A stretch of DNA of 64,000 bases from assembly GCA_021155905.1 (NCBI GenBank), contig JAJNBG010000022.1:32087-96086 (forward strand), written 5' to 3'. Shown piece by piece: positions 1 through 7,787 of the stretch. How positions within the stretch are numbered: the stretch's first letter is position 1; each line of letters starts with the position of its first letter. The translations under genes were made by a program, and so were the position numbers. Origin of the DNA: Bacteroidota bacterium (GTDB taxonomy: Bacteria > Bacteroidota > Bacteroidia > B-17B0 > Aurantibacillaceae). The notes beneath the pieces were generated by a model. The model searched no databases and was not told the DNA's origin. It saw only the letters and a list, made by a program, of their open reading frames with translations.

Positions 1-466
1 CCTGCCATTCCTGCCAGCTGAGGTTATCTGATAAGGTCATGCCTATTTCCCTGAATTCTTTACGATACTCGGTATTTGTTTTTTCAGACACCAAACGTTT
101 ATTATCCAATGCTTTTTTAAGCGACAATAAAATCTGGTTCGGATTCACCGGCTTGATGAGGTAATCGGCTATTTTGCTACCGATGGCATCTTCCATGATA
201 TACTCCTCCTCGCTCTTGGTAATCATAATCACCGGCAAATCGGATTTTAATTGTTTGATCTTGGTTAGTGCTTCCAACCCGGAAATACCGGGCATGTTTT
301 CATCCAGCAATACAGCTGATAAATCATTGTTCTCTTTCACAATGTCAATGGCTTCATCTCCGCTCAACGCAGTAATGATCTCATAACCTTTGCTGTTTAA
401 AAATAAAATGTGTGGTTTTAGCAGGTCAATTTCGTCGTCTGCCCAAAGAATATTTATTTTGTCCAT
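1..466 (-). CDS. porX: PorX, T9SS two-component response regulator (N-terminal part; runs off the window)
   Basis: The minus strand reads without a stop from an ATG at 466 to the window edge, giving about 155 residues. The first ~120 form a CheY-like receiver: acidic pocket WADDE near residues 8-12, phospho-acceptor Asp55 in LLDENMPG, and the switch lysine in IKPVNPNQ. The run MITKSEEEYIMEDAIGS and the linker starting LVSEKTNTEYRKEF are characteristic of PorX. Known for the family: PorX regulates T9SS genes with the sensor PorY and carries a C-terminal PglZ-type phosphatase domain, which would lie outside this window. T9SS cargo genes elsewhere in the window agree with this. The receiver is clear; the PorX name rests on receiver and linker likeness, because the effector domain is not visible. 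Confidence 0.88.
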   Translation of the reverse strand, partial: MDKINILWADDEIDLLKPHILFLNSKGYEIITALSGDEAIDIVKENNDLSAVLLDENMPGISGLEALTKIKQLKSDLPVIMITKSEEEYIMEDAIGSKIADYLIKPVNPNQILLSLKKALDNKRLVSEKTNTEYRKEFREIGMTLSDNLSWQEWQ

Positions 467-516
467 AAAATCAGTTTAATTAGATACGTTCAGATCCGGT
501 TTTTATTGTGGCAATA

Positions 517-1215
517 TTAACTATTTATTGCTGCAAAAGCATTACATACAAACAAGCCTGCTGTCTCAGTTCTTAACCGGCTTTCTCCCAGGGAAACCGG
601 CAGGTAGCCCGATGTTAGCGCCAATGTGATTTCATCCTTGCTAAAATCACCTTCCGGGCCAATCAGCATGCTGAATTTTTTTTGAGTGCTGATATAATTT
701 TTGAGCGACTGTTTATTGTCTTTTTCGCAATGCGCGATCAGCTTGATATTGGATGTATTTGTTTTTATAAACTCTTTAAAATCTACCAGGGAATTCAATT
801 TCGGGATATAAGCCTGCTGGCTTTGCTTCACAGCCGCTTCTGCTACTTTTTTTAAGCGATCATCTTTAATAACAGTACGTTCCGAATTCTTGCATTTGAT
901 GAACGAGATTTCATCAATCCCTATCTCCACTGCCTTTTCCACAAACCATTCGATGCGTTCTATGTTTTTAGTGGGCGCAATCGCCACATGAAGGGTATAA
1001 TTCCTCGAAGGTTTCACGGTTTCTTTTTCGCTGAGAGAAACAGCGCATTGTTTGGCATGAGCTGCTTCAATCTTACCAATCGCAATGGTTCCTTTTCCGT
1101 CAATGACACGAATGGTATCCCCTACCTTATGCCTCAAAACTTTGACGCAATGCAGGGATTCGTCTTCGTTTAGAATGGCCGCATTATTTTGTATAATTCC
1201 GAAGAAAGTGTTCAT
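517..1215 (-). CDS. rsmE: 16S rRNA (uracil(1498)-N(3))-methyltransferase RsmE
   Basis: A 232-residue protein of normal family length. The N-terminal PUA-like part contains the typical HCVKVLRHKVGDTI stretch. The C-terminal SPOUT (trefoil-knot) methyltransferase part carries the SAM-binding signatures LIGPEGDFSKDEI and SLGESRLRTETA. Family knowledge: RsmE methylates N3 of U1498 in 16S rRNA in the assembled small subunit, using SAM. The gene lies 50 bp upstream of porX on the same strand, so they could be co-transcribed, but no sequence shows a functional link. Upstream is a divergent intergenic space with a long palindrome (1255-1325). Identification is firm. Confidence 0.95.
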   Translation of the reverse strand: MNTFFGIIQNNAAILNEDESLHCVKVLRHKVGDTIRVIDGKGTIAIGKIEAAHAKQCAVSLSEKETVKPSRNYTLHVAIAPTKNIERIEWFVEKAVEIGIDEISFIKCKNSERTVIKDDRLKKVAEAAVKQSQQAYIPKLNSLVDFKEFIKTNTSNIKLIAHCEKDNKQSLKNYISTQKKFSMLIGPEGDFSKDEITLALTSGYLPVSLGESRLRTETAGLFVCNAFAAINS

Positions 1216-1254
1216 AGTTTATTGGAAAATAAGATTACGAATATACAAATGATA

Positions 1255-1325
1255 ATTACGAATCCATACGAATATACGAATCTGTGTTCATCAACGATTC
1301 GTATATTCGTATTATGATTCGTAAT
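1255..1325. repeat. Long AT-rich palindrome built of TACGAAT units
   Basis: Positions 1266-1282 are perfectly complementary to 1296-1312 (17 bp stem, 13 nt loop). Outside these, 1255-1264 pairs perfectly with 1316-1325 (10 bp) across a small bulge (1 nt against 3 nt). The whole can fold into one ~70 nt hairpin. The repeated word is TACGAAT and its complement; another copy lies at about 1236. It sits between the divergent rsmE and ACP phosphodiesterase-like genes, so it is not a normal terminator for either. It may be a REP-like extragenic palindrome or a two-sided operator. Confidence 0.8.
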
Positions 1326-1350
1326 CACTAATTTTTTAAATAACAACAAC

Positions 1351-1941
1351 TTGAATTATCTGGCCCATAGTTACCTGTCCTACAAAAACCCGGAGCTGAT
1401 CATCGGCAACTTTATTGCGGACTCTATCCAGGGAAACCGATTTGAAGGTTTAACAGAAGGGATGGTTAGCGGGATTCGTTTGCACCGAAAAATTGATACG
1501 TTCACGGATTCGCACCCTGTTTATCTGACGAGCAAGCACCGTTTCAGCAAGGAATTTGATAAATACAGCGGGGTTTTAATGGACATTATCTATGATCATT
1601 ACCTCGCCAAAAATTTCCATTTATACTCAGAGCTGAGCCTCCAGGAGTATGCCACCTCCGTTTACCTTTTGCTGGAAGATCATTATCAGTATTTACCGGA
1701 ACACGCCAAACGTTTTTATGGTTATATGACCGAACGAAATATACTTTTTCATTATTCCTCCCTGGACGGTATTGAAAGCGTTTTAACCCACCTGAGCCAT
1801 AGGATACGAAACCGTTTTGAGCTGCAAAAAGCTGTTCCCATTTTAGAAAAAGAATACCTGGAAATCGAAGAGGAATTTTTCCTGTTTTTTGATGATTTGC
1901 AGGCATTTTGCAAAATCCAGCCCGAGCTTTCAGGTTTATAA
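1351..1941 (+). CDS. Acyl carrier protein phosphodiesterase-like protein (AcpH/DUF479 family)
   Basis: A 196-residue protein, typical of the family. It opens MNYLAHSYLSY and contains GNFIADSIQGN, GIRLHRKIDTFTDSHP and DIIYDHYLAKNF, which hold the conserved His and Asp residues of the HD-like metal site seen in AcpH. Family role: removal of 4'-phosphopantetheine from holo-ACP; in Bacteroidota the substrate is only inferred. The start is TTG at 1351: an in-frame TGA at 1315-1317 excludes a longer form, and AcpH proteins begin with this MNYLAH-type sequence. The gene is followed, with 65 bp between, by a reductase gene with its own promoter-like box. Confidence 0.85.
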   Translation: MNYLAHSYLSYKNPELIIGNFIADSIQGNRFEGLTEGMVSGIRLHRKIDTFTDSHPVYLTSKHRFSKEFDKYSGVLMDIIYDHYLAKNFHLYSELSLQEYATSVYLLLEDHYQYLPEHAKRFYGYMTERNILFHYSSLDGIESVLTHLSHRIRNRFELQKAVPILEKEYLEIEEEFFLFFDDLQAFCKIQPELSGL

Positions 1942-1969
1942 ATTCCTGTTTTATATTGATTCTAATTAG

Positions 1970-1977
1970 TACTTTTG
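1970..1977 (+). promoter_or_regulatory. Bacteroidota-type -7 promoter element before the ferredoxin-NADP reductase gene
   Basis: TACTTTTG matches the TAnnTTTG consensus of the Bacteroidota primary sigma factor. It lies 29 bp before the proposed ATG at 2007, leaving a short leader. No convincing TTTG -33 box is seen at the usual distance. Confidence 0.5.
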
Positions 1978-2006
1978 CAACACATTTTTTTGAGAAATTT
2001 ACCGAA

Positions 2007-3017
2007 ATGATTACAACCGATTTAGCCATTATAGGAGCGGGCCCTGTGGGACTGTTCGCCATCTTTGAAGCAGGATTATTAAAAATGCGTTGCCATTTAA
2101 TTGACTATTTGCCGCAGGCGGGCGGACAATTATCTGAGATCTATCCTAAAAAACCCATTTACGATATTCCCGGCTACCCGAGTGTGTTAGCGCAGGAATT
2201 AATTGACAACTTAATAAAACAGGCCGAGCCTTTTCACCCCACTTATACTTTTGGCGAGCGTATTGAAACTCTTGAAAAACGTGGTGACCGTGACTTTTTA
2301 CTGACCACCAATTTGGGCACGCAAATCCATGCTAAAGTAGTTGTGATTGCCGGAGGACTGGGTTGCTTTGAACCCCGCAAACCTGAAGTTTCCGGATTGG
2401 CACAATTTGAAAATGGAAAAGGAATCAATTACATGATCCTGGACCCGGAAAAATACAGAGGGCAACGCATGGTGATTGCAGGTGGTGGCGACAGTGCATT
2501 GGACTGGGCCATTTTTTTAAGCGAAGTTTGTTCTGAATTAACCTTGGTACACAGAAGTGAGTCTTTCAGGGGAGCACCTGACAGCGTGAATAAAGTCATG
2601 AAACTGGCGGAAGAAGGAAAGATCAAATTATTCCTGAATACCAATTTACAAACGGTAAACGGAAAAGAACACCTGGAAACCGTCTCAATGGTAAATACCA
2701 AGACTCACGAGTTGCAGGTGATACATACCGACCATTTAATTCCTTTATTCGGTTTAAGTCCTAAATTGGGGCCCATTGAGAATTTCGGGTTAAATATTGA
2801 TAAGAGCGCCATTGAGGTGAATACGGATGATTATTCCACTAACATTGAAGGTATTTACGCGATTGGTGATATCAATACCTATAAAAACAAACTGAAACTG
2901 ATCCTTTGTGGTTTCCATGAAGCTGCCTTAATGAGTCATAGCGCTTACAAATACATTAACCCGGGCGTGAAGTATACCATGAAGTATACGACCGTACAAG
3001 GCGTGAATGAGTTTTAG
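2007..3017 (+). CDS. Ferredoxin--NADP(+) reductase (thioredoxin-reductase-like, YumC type)
   Basis: 336 residues from ATG 2007. An ATG at 1908 in the same frame lies inside the preceding gene and would add a 33-residue tail with no family likeness, and the promoter box at 1970 sits inside that extension. The FAD-binding Rossmann motif IIGAGPVGLF is at residues 8-17, and the NAD(P)H motif IAGGGDSALDW near 155. The redox CxxC of thioredoxin reductase is absent, as in the TrxR-like ferredoxin-NADP reductases. The C-terminal part has YAIGDINTYKNKLKLILCGFHEA-like flavin contacts. It probably exchanges electrons between NADPH and a ferredoxin, perhaps the 2Fe-2S protein at 4735, from which it is separated by a secreted-protein gene on the other strand. 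Confidence 0.9.
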   Translation: MITTDLAIIGAGPVGLFAIFEAGLLKMRCHLIDYLPQAGGQLSEIYPKKPIYDIPGYPSVLAQELIDNLIKQAEPFHPTYTFGERIETLEKRGDRDFLLTTNLGTQIHAKVVVIAGGLGCFEPRKPEVSGLAQFENGKGINYMILDPEKYRGQRMVIAGGGDSALDWAIFLSEVCSELTLVHRSESFRGAPDSVNKVMKLAEEGKIKLFLNTNLQTVNGKEHLETVSMVNTKTHELQVIHTDHLIPLFGLSPKLGPIENFGLNIDKSAIEVNTDDYSTNIEGIYAIGDINTYKNKLKLILCGFHEAALMSHSAYKYINPGVKYTMKYTTVQGVNEF

Positions 3018-3023
3018 TTATTA

Positions 3024-3049
3024 GTCATGCTGAACTTGATTCAACATCT
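3024..3049. repeat. Short interspersed palindromic repeat, copy 1
   Basis: This 26 bp sequence differs at one base from the reverse complement of 55007-55032, about 52 kb away. Its core is an imperfect palindrome (ATGCTGAA ... TTCAACAT). It sits just after the reductase stop codon, in a convergent intergenic space, like many extragenic palindromes. Confidence 0.7.
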
Positions 3050-3071
3050 CTAAGACCCTGAAACAAAAAAC

Positions 3072-3104
3072 AAAAAATCCCTTCAGTTTCTGAAGGGATT
3101 TTTT
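3072..3104. terminator. Bidirectional intrinsic terminator
   Basis: Stem 3072-3086 pairs perfectly with 3090-3104 around a TTT loop (core ATCCCTTCAG / CTGAAGGGAT), with an A run on the left and a T run on the right. It lies between the convergent reductase gene and the T9SS cargo gene and can end transcription from both sides. Confidence 0.9.
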
Positions 3105-3124
3105 TATATCAGATGTTTTTTTGT

Positions 3125-4648
3125 TTAATCCATTTTCACAAACTTCCTGTAGAAAGTAGACTGTTCTGTTTTAAACTCAATCGTGTAAACACCGCTATTT
3201 AACTGGTTACAATTAATATAACCAGCATTTACTGGTACCACTAATTGCCGGCCATTTTGATCATACACCTTAATATGGTCAAACTTAAATTCCGAGGTAA
3301 AATATAATTTTGAATTTACCGGGTTAGGATAAACAGCGACCGATTTCTCCGGTTCTGAAAGGGAATTAATTCCGGTACACAAAGAAACTGATACAGTAGA
3401 CACTGATGAAGCACTGCAGCCATTGACATCTTCGTAGTTAACAGTATAGGTCGTTGAGGCCGTTGGGGTGCAAACCACGCTTGGTATATTATCCGCACTT
3501 AAAAATGTATTTGGTGTCCAGGTGTAACTACCCGCACCTGCCATGGCCGTCAACGTTGTAGTCTCGCCTGTGCATAAAATACCACCCGGGTTTGATGTCA
3601 CAGAAAAAGAAGGAACATTGAAATTAACGTTCACTACCTGAGATAAATAAATACCTGAACATAACGTTGAGTCCTGGTAACTTAAAGTGTAAGAGCTTGA
3701 ACCGGTCGGGTTGGCAATAACAGTTTGTCCGGAAGTACTGGCAAGGTTTCCGTTAGCAGAGCTGGTCCAGCTATAGGTTCCACTGGAATAACCACCGCCT
3801 GCTGTTAAGGTTACCGATTGCATTGAGCAAAGCGTATTCGTAGATGCCGTAGCATTGATGGTACTGGTATTGGTACAGGAAATCCCGTTAAAATCTAAAA
3901 AAACACCGGAATCAAATGAACCATCCGCGTCATCCCAGACTCCTACGGTCATGGTATATTGCTGGCATGGAGTTACCAGGGTACTGGCCGTAAGCACAGT
4001 CGTGCATCCATCATAAGAAAGCCCGGGAGGATTTGCAATATAATAGGCGCAGTTCTTACATGGCCCGGTATTACTGGTTCCGTTGTTTACATTTTGAATG
4101 GACACGGGCGTCGTTGTTCCGGGTAAGGTCGCAATATTAGACTGGTTAAAATTTCCACCGGCAGGATTGGGCCCGCTAATCACAAAACCAAACACATCAT
4201 TATACGTCCCCACTGAATATTCAGGATATTCCTCAGAAGCAAATACATAATTGATGCTTAACGTTGAACACGAAGGAGTGACTAAAAAATTTATATAACA
4301 GCCATCATATGTTGTTCCTCCTGACAGTGCATTTCCCAAAGGAGAACCGGCTGCGCTGGCATTGTAACTCAGATTATTAGCAGTTGTATTTGGCCCTGCA
4401 ATATTAGATGCAGTTCCGGTGGTCAGTAATATACCTGAATTTAAATTTCCTCCTAAAGCCGCTGCCCCATTATTAAAAGTAGCATAACCACCCGCCGGGC
4501 AGGTAATTGTCAATCCTGAAACCAATATCCCATTTCCCTGCAACAGGTTTTGCATTTGAGCAATGGTCGGGTTAATACTTGTGGTAATTTGAGCTGATAC
4601 AATTTGCATGGCTATACAAAGAACAAGAAGGAGTATTTTTTTTATCAT
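3125..4648 (-). CDS. Secreted choice-of-anchor L protein with T9SS type A sorting domain
   Basis: 507 residues. The N-terminal signal peptide (MIKKILLLVLCIAMQIVSAQ) is followed by a choice-of-anchor L domain (about 25-255) with its typical INYVFASEEYPEY, FGFVISGPNP and DADGSFDSGVFL segments. Two Ig/PKD-like modules rich in Ser and Thr come next, with TYSWTSS and SYTWTPN strands (about 260-425). The C-terminal ~75 residues form a T9SS type A sorting domain starting at VAVYPNPVNSKLYF and ending in SGVYTIEF...YRKFVKMD. Known for such proteins: the C-terminal signal directs export across the outer membrane by T9SS and surface attachment. The cargo function is unknown; adhesion is an inference from the Ig-like build. 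A promoter with a well-spaced -33 box precedes it. Confidence 0.9.
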   Translation of the reverse strand: MIKKILLLVLCIAMQIVSAQITTSINPTIAQMQNLLQGNGILVSGLTITCPAGGYATFNNGAAALGGNLNSGILLTTGTASNIAGPNTTANNLSYNASAAGSPLGNALSGGTTYDGCYINFLVTPSCSTLSINYVFASEEYPEYSVGTYNDVFGFVISGPNPAGGNFNQSNIATLPGTTTPVSIQNVNNGTSNTGPCKNCAYYIANPPGLSYDGCTTVLTASTLVTPCQQYTMTVGVWDDADGSFDSGVFLDFNGISCTNTSTINATASTNTLCSMQSVTLTAGGGYSSGTYSWTSSANGNLASTSGQTVIANPTGSSSYTLSYQDSTLCSGIYLSQVVNVNFNVPSFSVTSNPGGILCTGETTTLTAMAGAGSYTWTPNTFLSADNIPSVVCTPTASTTYTVNYEDVNGCSASSVSTVSVSLCTGINSLSEPEKSVAVYPNPVNSKLYFTSEFKFDHIKVYDQNGRQLVVPVNAGYINCNQLNSGVYTIEFKTEQSTFYRKFVKMD

Positions 4649-4664
4649 ATAAGGGTTATTTATT

Positions 4665-4695
4665 TAAATGTATAGAGATTTTACGGGTTTACAAA
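4665..4695 (-). promoter_or_regulatory. Promoter of the choice-of-anchor L gene (TTTG-N19-TACATTTA)
   Basis: On the minus strand TTTG (plus 4692-4695) and TACATTTA (plus 4665-4672) are separated by exactly 19 bp, matching the Bacteroidota -33/-7 arrangement. The ATG at 4648 lies 16 bp downstream of the -7 element. Confidence 0.6.
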
Positions 4696-4722
4696 AAAAT
4701 TCCAGTATTTGATCAGATTTTT

Positions 4723-4730
4723 TAATTTTG
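4723..4730 (+). promoter_or_regulatory. -7 promoter element touching the ferredoxin start
   Basis: TAATTTTG ends only 4 nt before the ATG at 4735. A transcript starting a few bases after the -7 box would be leaderless or nearly so. This space is shared with the divergent promoter at 4665-4695. Confidence 0.5.
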
Positions 4731-4734
4731 CACC

Positions 4735-5061
4735 ATGACAGATATAAAGATCAATATTCAGAATCCGGATCAAACCATTACTACACTGGAAGCACCAACC
4801 GACATGGGGCTTAGCTTAATGGAATTTTTAAAAGGAAATGAATATGATATTTTAGCCACCTGTGGCGGCATGGCTTTATGTGCTACCTGCCACGTGAGCG
4901 TGATCAGCGGCTTCGATCAGTTGACGGAGATCACAGATGATGAATATGCCATGCTGGATACCTTGCCAAACATCACCGATACTTCCCGATTAAGTTGCCA
5001 GTTGAAATTAGCGGATAATATGGATAATATCACCGTTAAGATTATGGGTGACGGCAATTAA
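4735..5061 (+). CDS. 2Fe-2S ferredoxin (adrenodoxin type)
   Basis: A 108-residue protein. Four Cys ligands are placed as in vertebrate-type/Isc ferredoxins: Cys43, Cys49 and Cys52 in the CGGMALCATC loop and Cys88 in RLSCQL. The fold matches [2Fe-2S] plant/adrenodoxin ferredoxins of about 100-110 residues, with acidic stretches (TDDEYAMLD) that normally serve as partner surfaces. It is a cytosolic electron carrier, possibly for Fe-S cluster assembly or as partner of the reductase at 2007-3017; the partner is inferred from proximity only. No SD sequence is seen; a promoter element sits almost against the start codon. Confidence 0.92.
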   Translation: MTDIKINIQNPDQTITTLEAPTDMGLSLMEFLKGNEYDILATCGGMALCATCHVSVISGFDQLTEITDDEYAMLDTLPNITDTSRLSCQLKLADNMDNITVKIMGDGN

Positions 5062-5082
5062 GATTAACTAAGAATATTAGAT

Positions 5083-5612
5083 GATACTTTTTGCGATCCC
5101 GATAGCTATCGGGAGTATCCAAAAGCTTTTTATCTTACTTTTTTCCTTGATGAAAAAAGTAACAAAAAATTCAAGTCAAAACGATGTCCCCGCGCTCTTT
5201 GTATTTATAAGATTCGCAACCAAAAGAGAACTAAAGCTCTTTTGGGCTCATCTAATAAATACAAATTCACAGCAACTCGGCGCCGCGTTTTGACAGGCCC
5301 ACGCTCCGTCCTATCGGAAATTTTATAGCAGCATTGGATGAGTCATGTAAACCTCCGATTGAGTGTTTTTTATTCAGTCAGAGGTGCAATACATCTATAT
5401 CTCACGAGAGAATTTAAAACATCGAATGATGAAATGGCCTATTAAAATTTAGCGTAAAAATCAAGCGGTATCAAAAGCTGGAGCATGTGTGCAGATGGTT
5501 TGGGCTGTTCGCGAAGCGCTTTCAAAGCATCAGCTTGATGCCGCGCAGATTTTAGCTAAATTTTAATAAGCCTTGATTTTTTTGTTAACTTTATCGGGAT
5601 CGCAAAAGTATC
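5083..5612. repeat. Structured non-coding element with terminal and nested inverted repeats
   Basis: Ends: 5083-5104 and 5592-5612 are inverted copies differing by one T. Inside the left end lies a perfect 16 bp palindrome (CCCGATAG/CTATCGGG, 5098-5113). Next come 5156-5175 against 5572-5592 (imperfect inverted copies). The left half folds on itself: 5175-5183 with 5286-5294 (9/9), 5198-5213 with 5250-5265 (15/16), 5220-5228 with 5237-5245 (9/9, loop 5229-5236). The right half closes with 5436-5453 against 5555-5572, and 5475-5484 against 5527-5536 (8/10). A 70-codon open frame at 5081-5293 runs through the hairpins and does not look coding. It is built like a MITE or a structured RNA. I recall similar intergenic sequences in other Bacteroidota but cannot search for them. 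Confidence 0.75.
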
Positions 5613-5633
5613 GATGAAAAAATAAACTTTTTA

Positions 5634-7739
5634 TTAAACCCGGATACCAATAATGAGCACGTCATCAACCTGCTCTAGCATCCCCTTCCATGACTCGAAA
5701 CGATCCGCAAGGATCGCAGATTGCTCTTCCATTGGCAGCTGTTTATTTTCTTCCAGGATATCTTTGAGTTGTTTGTATTTAAATTTCTTTCCTTTCTCTC
5801 CGCCAAACTGATCAGCGTAGCCATCCGAAAACAGGTACACCAGGTCGTTTCTGTGTAACTGAATAGTCTTGGAGGTAAAGGTTTGAATCTGCTCTTCCAC
5901 AAAAGCTCCAACCGGAAATTTATCTGCACTAATTTGCAGTAGCTCATCATCCTTAATGAGGTAAATCGGATTATTGGCTCCTGCGTAATTCAGCTCTAAT
6001 GTTTTAGTATTCAATACACACAAAGAAATATCCATTCCGTCCTTCACAGAGGACTCCTGGTAAGTCTGATGAAGGGCGACGATCAATTGATTGTTCACAT
6101 AATTTAAAATGTCTGCAGGATCGTTCAGGTCTTTTTCCAGAACTGCCTTGTTCAATAAATTATAATTCACGATGGAGATAAGGGCACCCGGTACACCATG
6201 CCCCGTACAATCAGCAGCGGCCACAAACACCAAATCCCCTTTCTGTTCAATCCAGTAAAAATCACCACTTAAAATATCCTTAGGTTTGTAAAAGACAAAT
6301 GACTGCGGCAACAATGACTGCCATTGCTTTTCCGGCGGCAGGATAGCACTTTGAATTCGCTCAGCATAACGGATACTATCTGTAATGTCTTTGTTCTGTT
6401 CCTCCACAATATGTTTTTGGTTCTCTACCGTTTGTTTCTGTTCTTCGATGATCTTGTTCTTTTCTTCCAGAGCAATGTTCACCTTTTGTTTTTGCTTCAA
6501 TCCCCTGAAAACAAAAAACACCAGCACACATAAAATAGAGGCGGCAATAATAAAAATGGTTTTGATGAAAGATTCACTCTTGACTTTCAAATTCAATAAT
6601 TCATTTTCCTGCTGCTTTTTTTCGGAAGCAAATTTAGTTTGCATTTCCGCGGTGATTTCTGCCTGGTCTTTATTATACAAAGTGTCCTTTAAGCTCCAGC
6701 ATTCCACACTGTAATCCACGGCCTTTTTATAGTCACCCATATCACGGTGCAATAAGGTCAGGTTTTCCAGGCACAATATTTTTTTGGACAGAGAATTTAA
6801 TTCAATCGCCAGTTCATGAGCTTTGTCATAATACTCTTTCGCCTTTGGATAATCTTTCTTATCGTAATAGATGGATCCAATATTATTACAGGAAGGAAAA
6901 CTGCTTTTTTTATCGCCCATTTCCATATAAATCTGGTATGCTTCCTGAAAATGCTGCAGGGCTCTATTAGTGTCCTGCATGCCATAATAAATGGCGCCCA
7001 GGTTATTTAAAGATGTGCCCTCGCCTTTTTTATTACCGACTTTCCGTTTTAATTCCAATGAAATTTCAAGGTATTCTATAGCCTTTTTATAATTGCCCTG
7101 GTTGGAATAAATATTCCCCAGGTTGGTATAACAACTGGCTTCGGAAACGATGTCATTGGTTTCTTTAGCAAGGACCATGGCTTTATTATAAAACTCAATG
7201 GCTTGGGGTTCGTTGCGGGTATCCTCGTATAGTAAACCAAGATTGATGTAGAGTCCGGCCAATCCGTCTTTATAATTATTTTTCTCAAAGATCGTGAGCG
7301 CTTCGCTGTAATGTGTTAACGCGGCATCGAGTTCATCCGTTTTATAAGCGACTTTTCCAAGCCCTTCATAAGCTTCAGCCATCCCGTTGGACTGTTTGTT
7401 TTTATCATAATGGGATAAGGCTTCAATGAAGTTCGATTTAGCCAGGCTGTATTCTGATAATAAATAATTGATCTCCCCTTCAATGCCAAAAGCATTAGCG
7501 ATGCCTTCCTCGTATTTGGCTTTTTCAGAGAAAGCTTTCGCAGAATTTACCAGCTCCATGGCTTTATCCAAATCCTTGGTGAGGTAATATTTGGAAAGGT
7601 TTATCAAGGCATCTGCTTTTTGTTCATTCGTTACCGCCTGCTGTAATTTTTTATGCAGCGCCAGTGAATCTGCTCTTGAAAAGAGAGAAAGGCCAGCAAA
7701 GAGAATACAGCTTATAAAAAGTAAACAGCGGTTGAACAT
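5634..7739 (-). CDS. Membrane TPR protein with C-terminal SpoIIE/RsbU-type PP2C phosphatase
   Basis: 701 residues. A signal-anchor-like start (MFNRCLLFISCILFAGLSLF) precedes about seven TPR units (roughly residues 55-345, e.g. YINLGLLYEDTRNEPQAIEFY). One membrane segment follows (about 395-415, FIKTIFIIAASILCVLVFFV), then a coiled coil rich in EEKNKIIEEQKQ, then a SpoIIE-type phosphatase (about 470-701). Metal-binding acids are present in SGDFYW, AADCTGHGVPGA, FSDGYADQFGG and DDVLIIG. The TPRs should face the periplasm and the phosphatase the cytosol, so it looks like a one-piece sensor dephosphorylating a Ser/Thr-phosphorylated partner; neither signal nor partner is visible. The motif DSIRYAERIQSAILPP between coil and phosphatase is shared with the proteins at 10262 and 49797. 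Confidence 0.9.
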   Translation of the reverse strand: MFNRCLLFISCILFAGLSLFSRADSLALHKKLQQAVTNEQKADALINLSKYYLTKDLDKAMELVNSAKAFSEKAKYEEGIANAFGIEGEINYLLSEYSLAKSNFIEALSHYDKNKQSNGMAEAYEGLGKVAYKTDELDAALTHYSEALTIFEKNNYKDGLAGLYINLGLLYEDTRNEPQAIEFYNKAMVLAKETNDIVSEASCYTNLGNIYSNQGNYKKAIEYLEISLELKRKVGNKKGEGTSLNNLGAIYYGMQDTNRALQHFQEAYQIYMEMGDKKSSFPSCNNIGSIYYDKKDYPKAKEYYDKAHELAIELNSLSKKILCLENLTLLHRDMGDYKKAVDYSVECWSLKDTLYNKDQAEITAEMQTKFASEKKQQENELLNLKVKSESFIKTIFIIAASILCVLVFFVFRGLKQKQKVNIALEEKNKIIEEQKQTVENQKHIVEEQNKDITDSIRYAERIQSAILPPEKQWQSLLPQSFVFYKPKDILSGDFYWIEQKGDLVFVAAADCTGHGVPGALISIVNYNLLNKAVLEKDLNDPADILNYVNNQLIVALHQTYQESSVKDGMDISLCVLNTKTLELNYAGANNPIYLIKDDELLQISADKFPVGAFVEEQIQTFTSKTIQLHRNDLVYLFSDGYADQFGGEKGKKFKYKQLKDILEENKQLPMEEQSAILADRFESWKGMLEQVDDVLIIGIRV

Positions 7740-7787
7740 AAAATATGAAACAAGATAGAAATAATATCTGAGAATGGAAAAATCTAC

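Noticed and set aside
5081..5293. 70-codon plus-strand open frame in the non-coding element
   Set aside because: It runs straight through the nested hairpins, shows no domain or coding character, and both its ends coincide with repeat structure.
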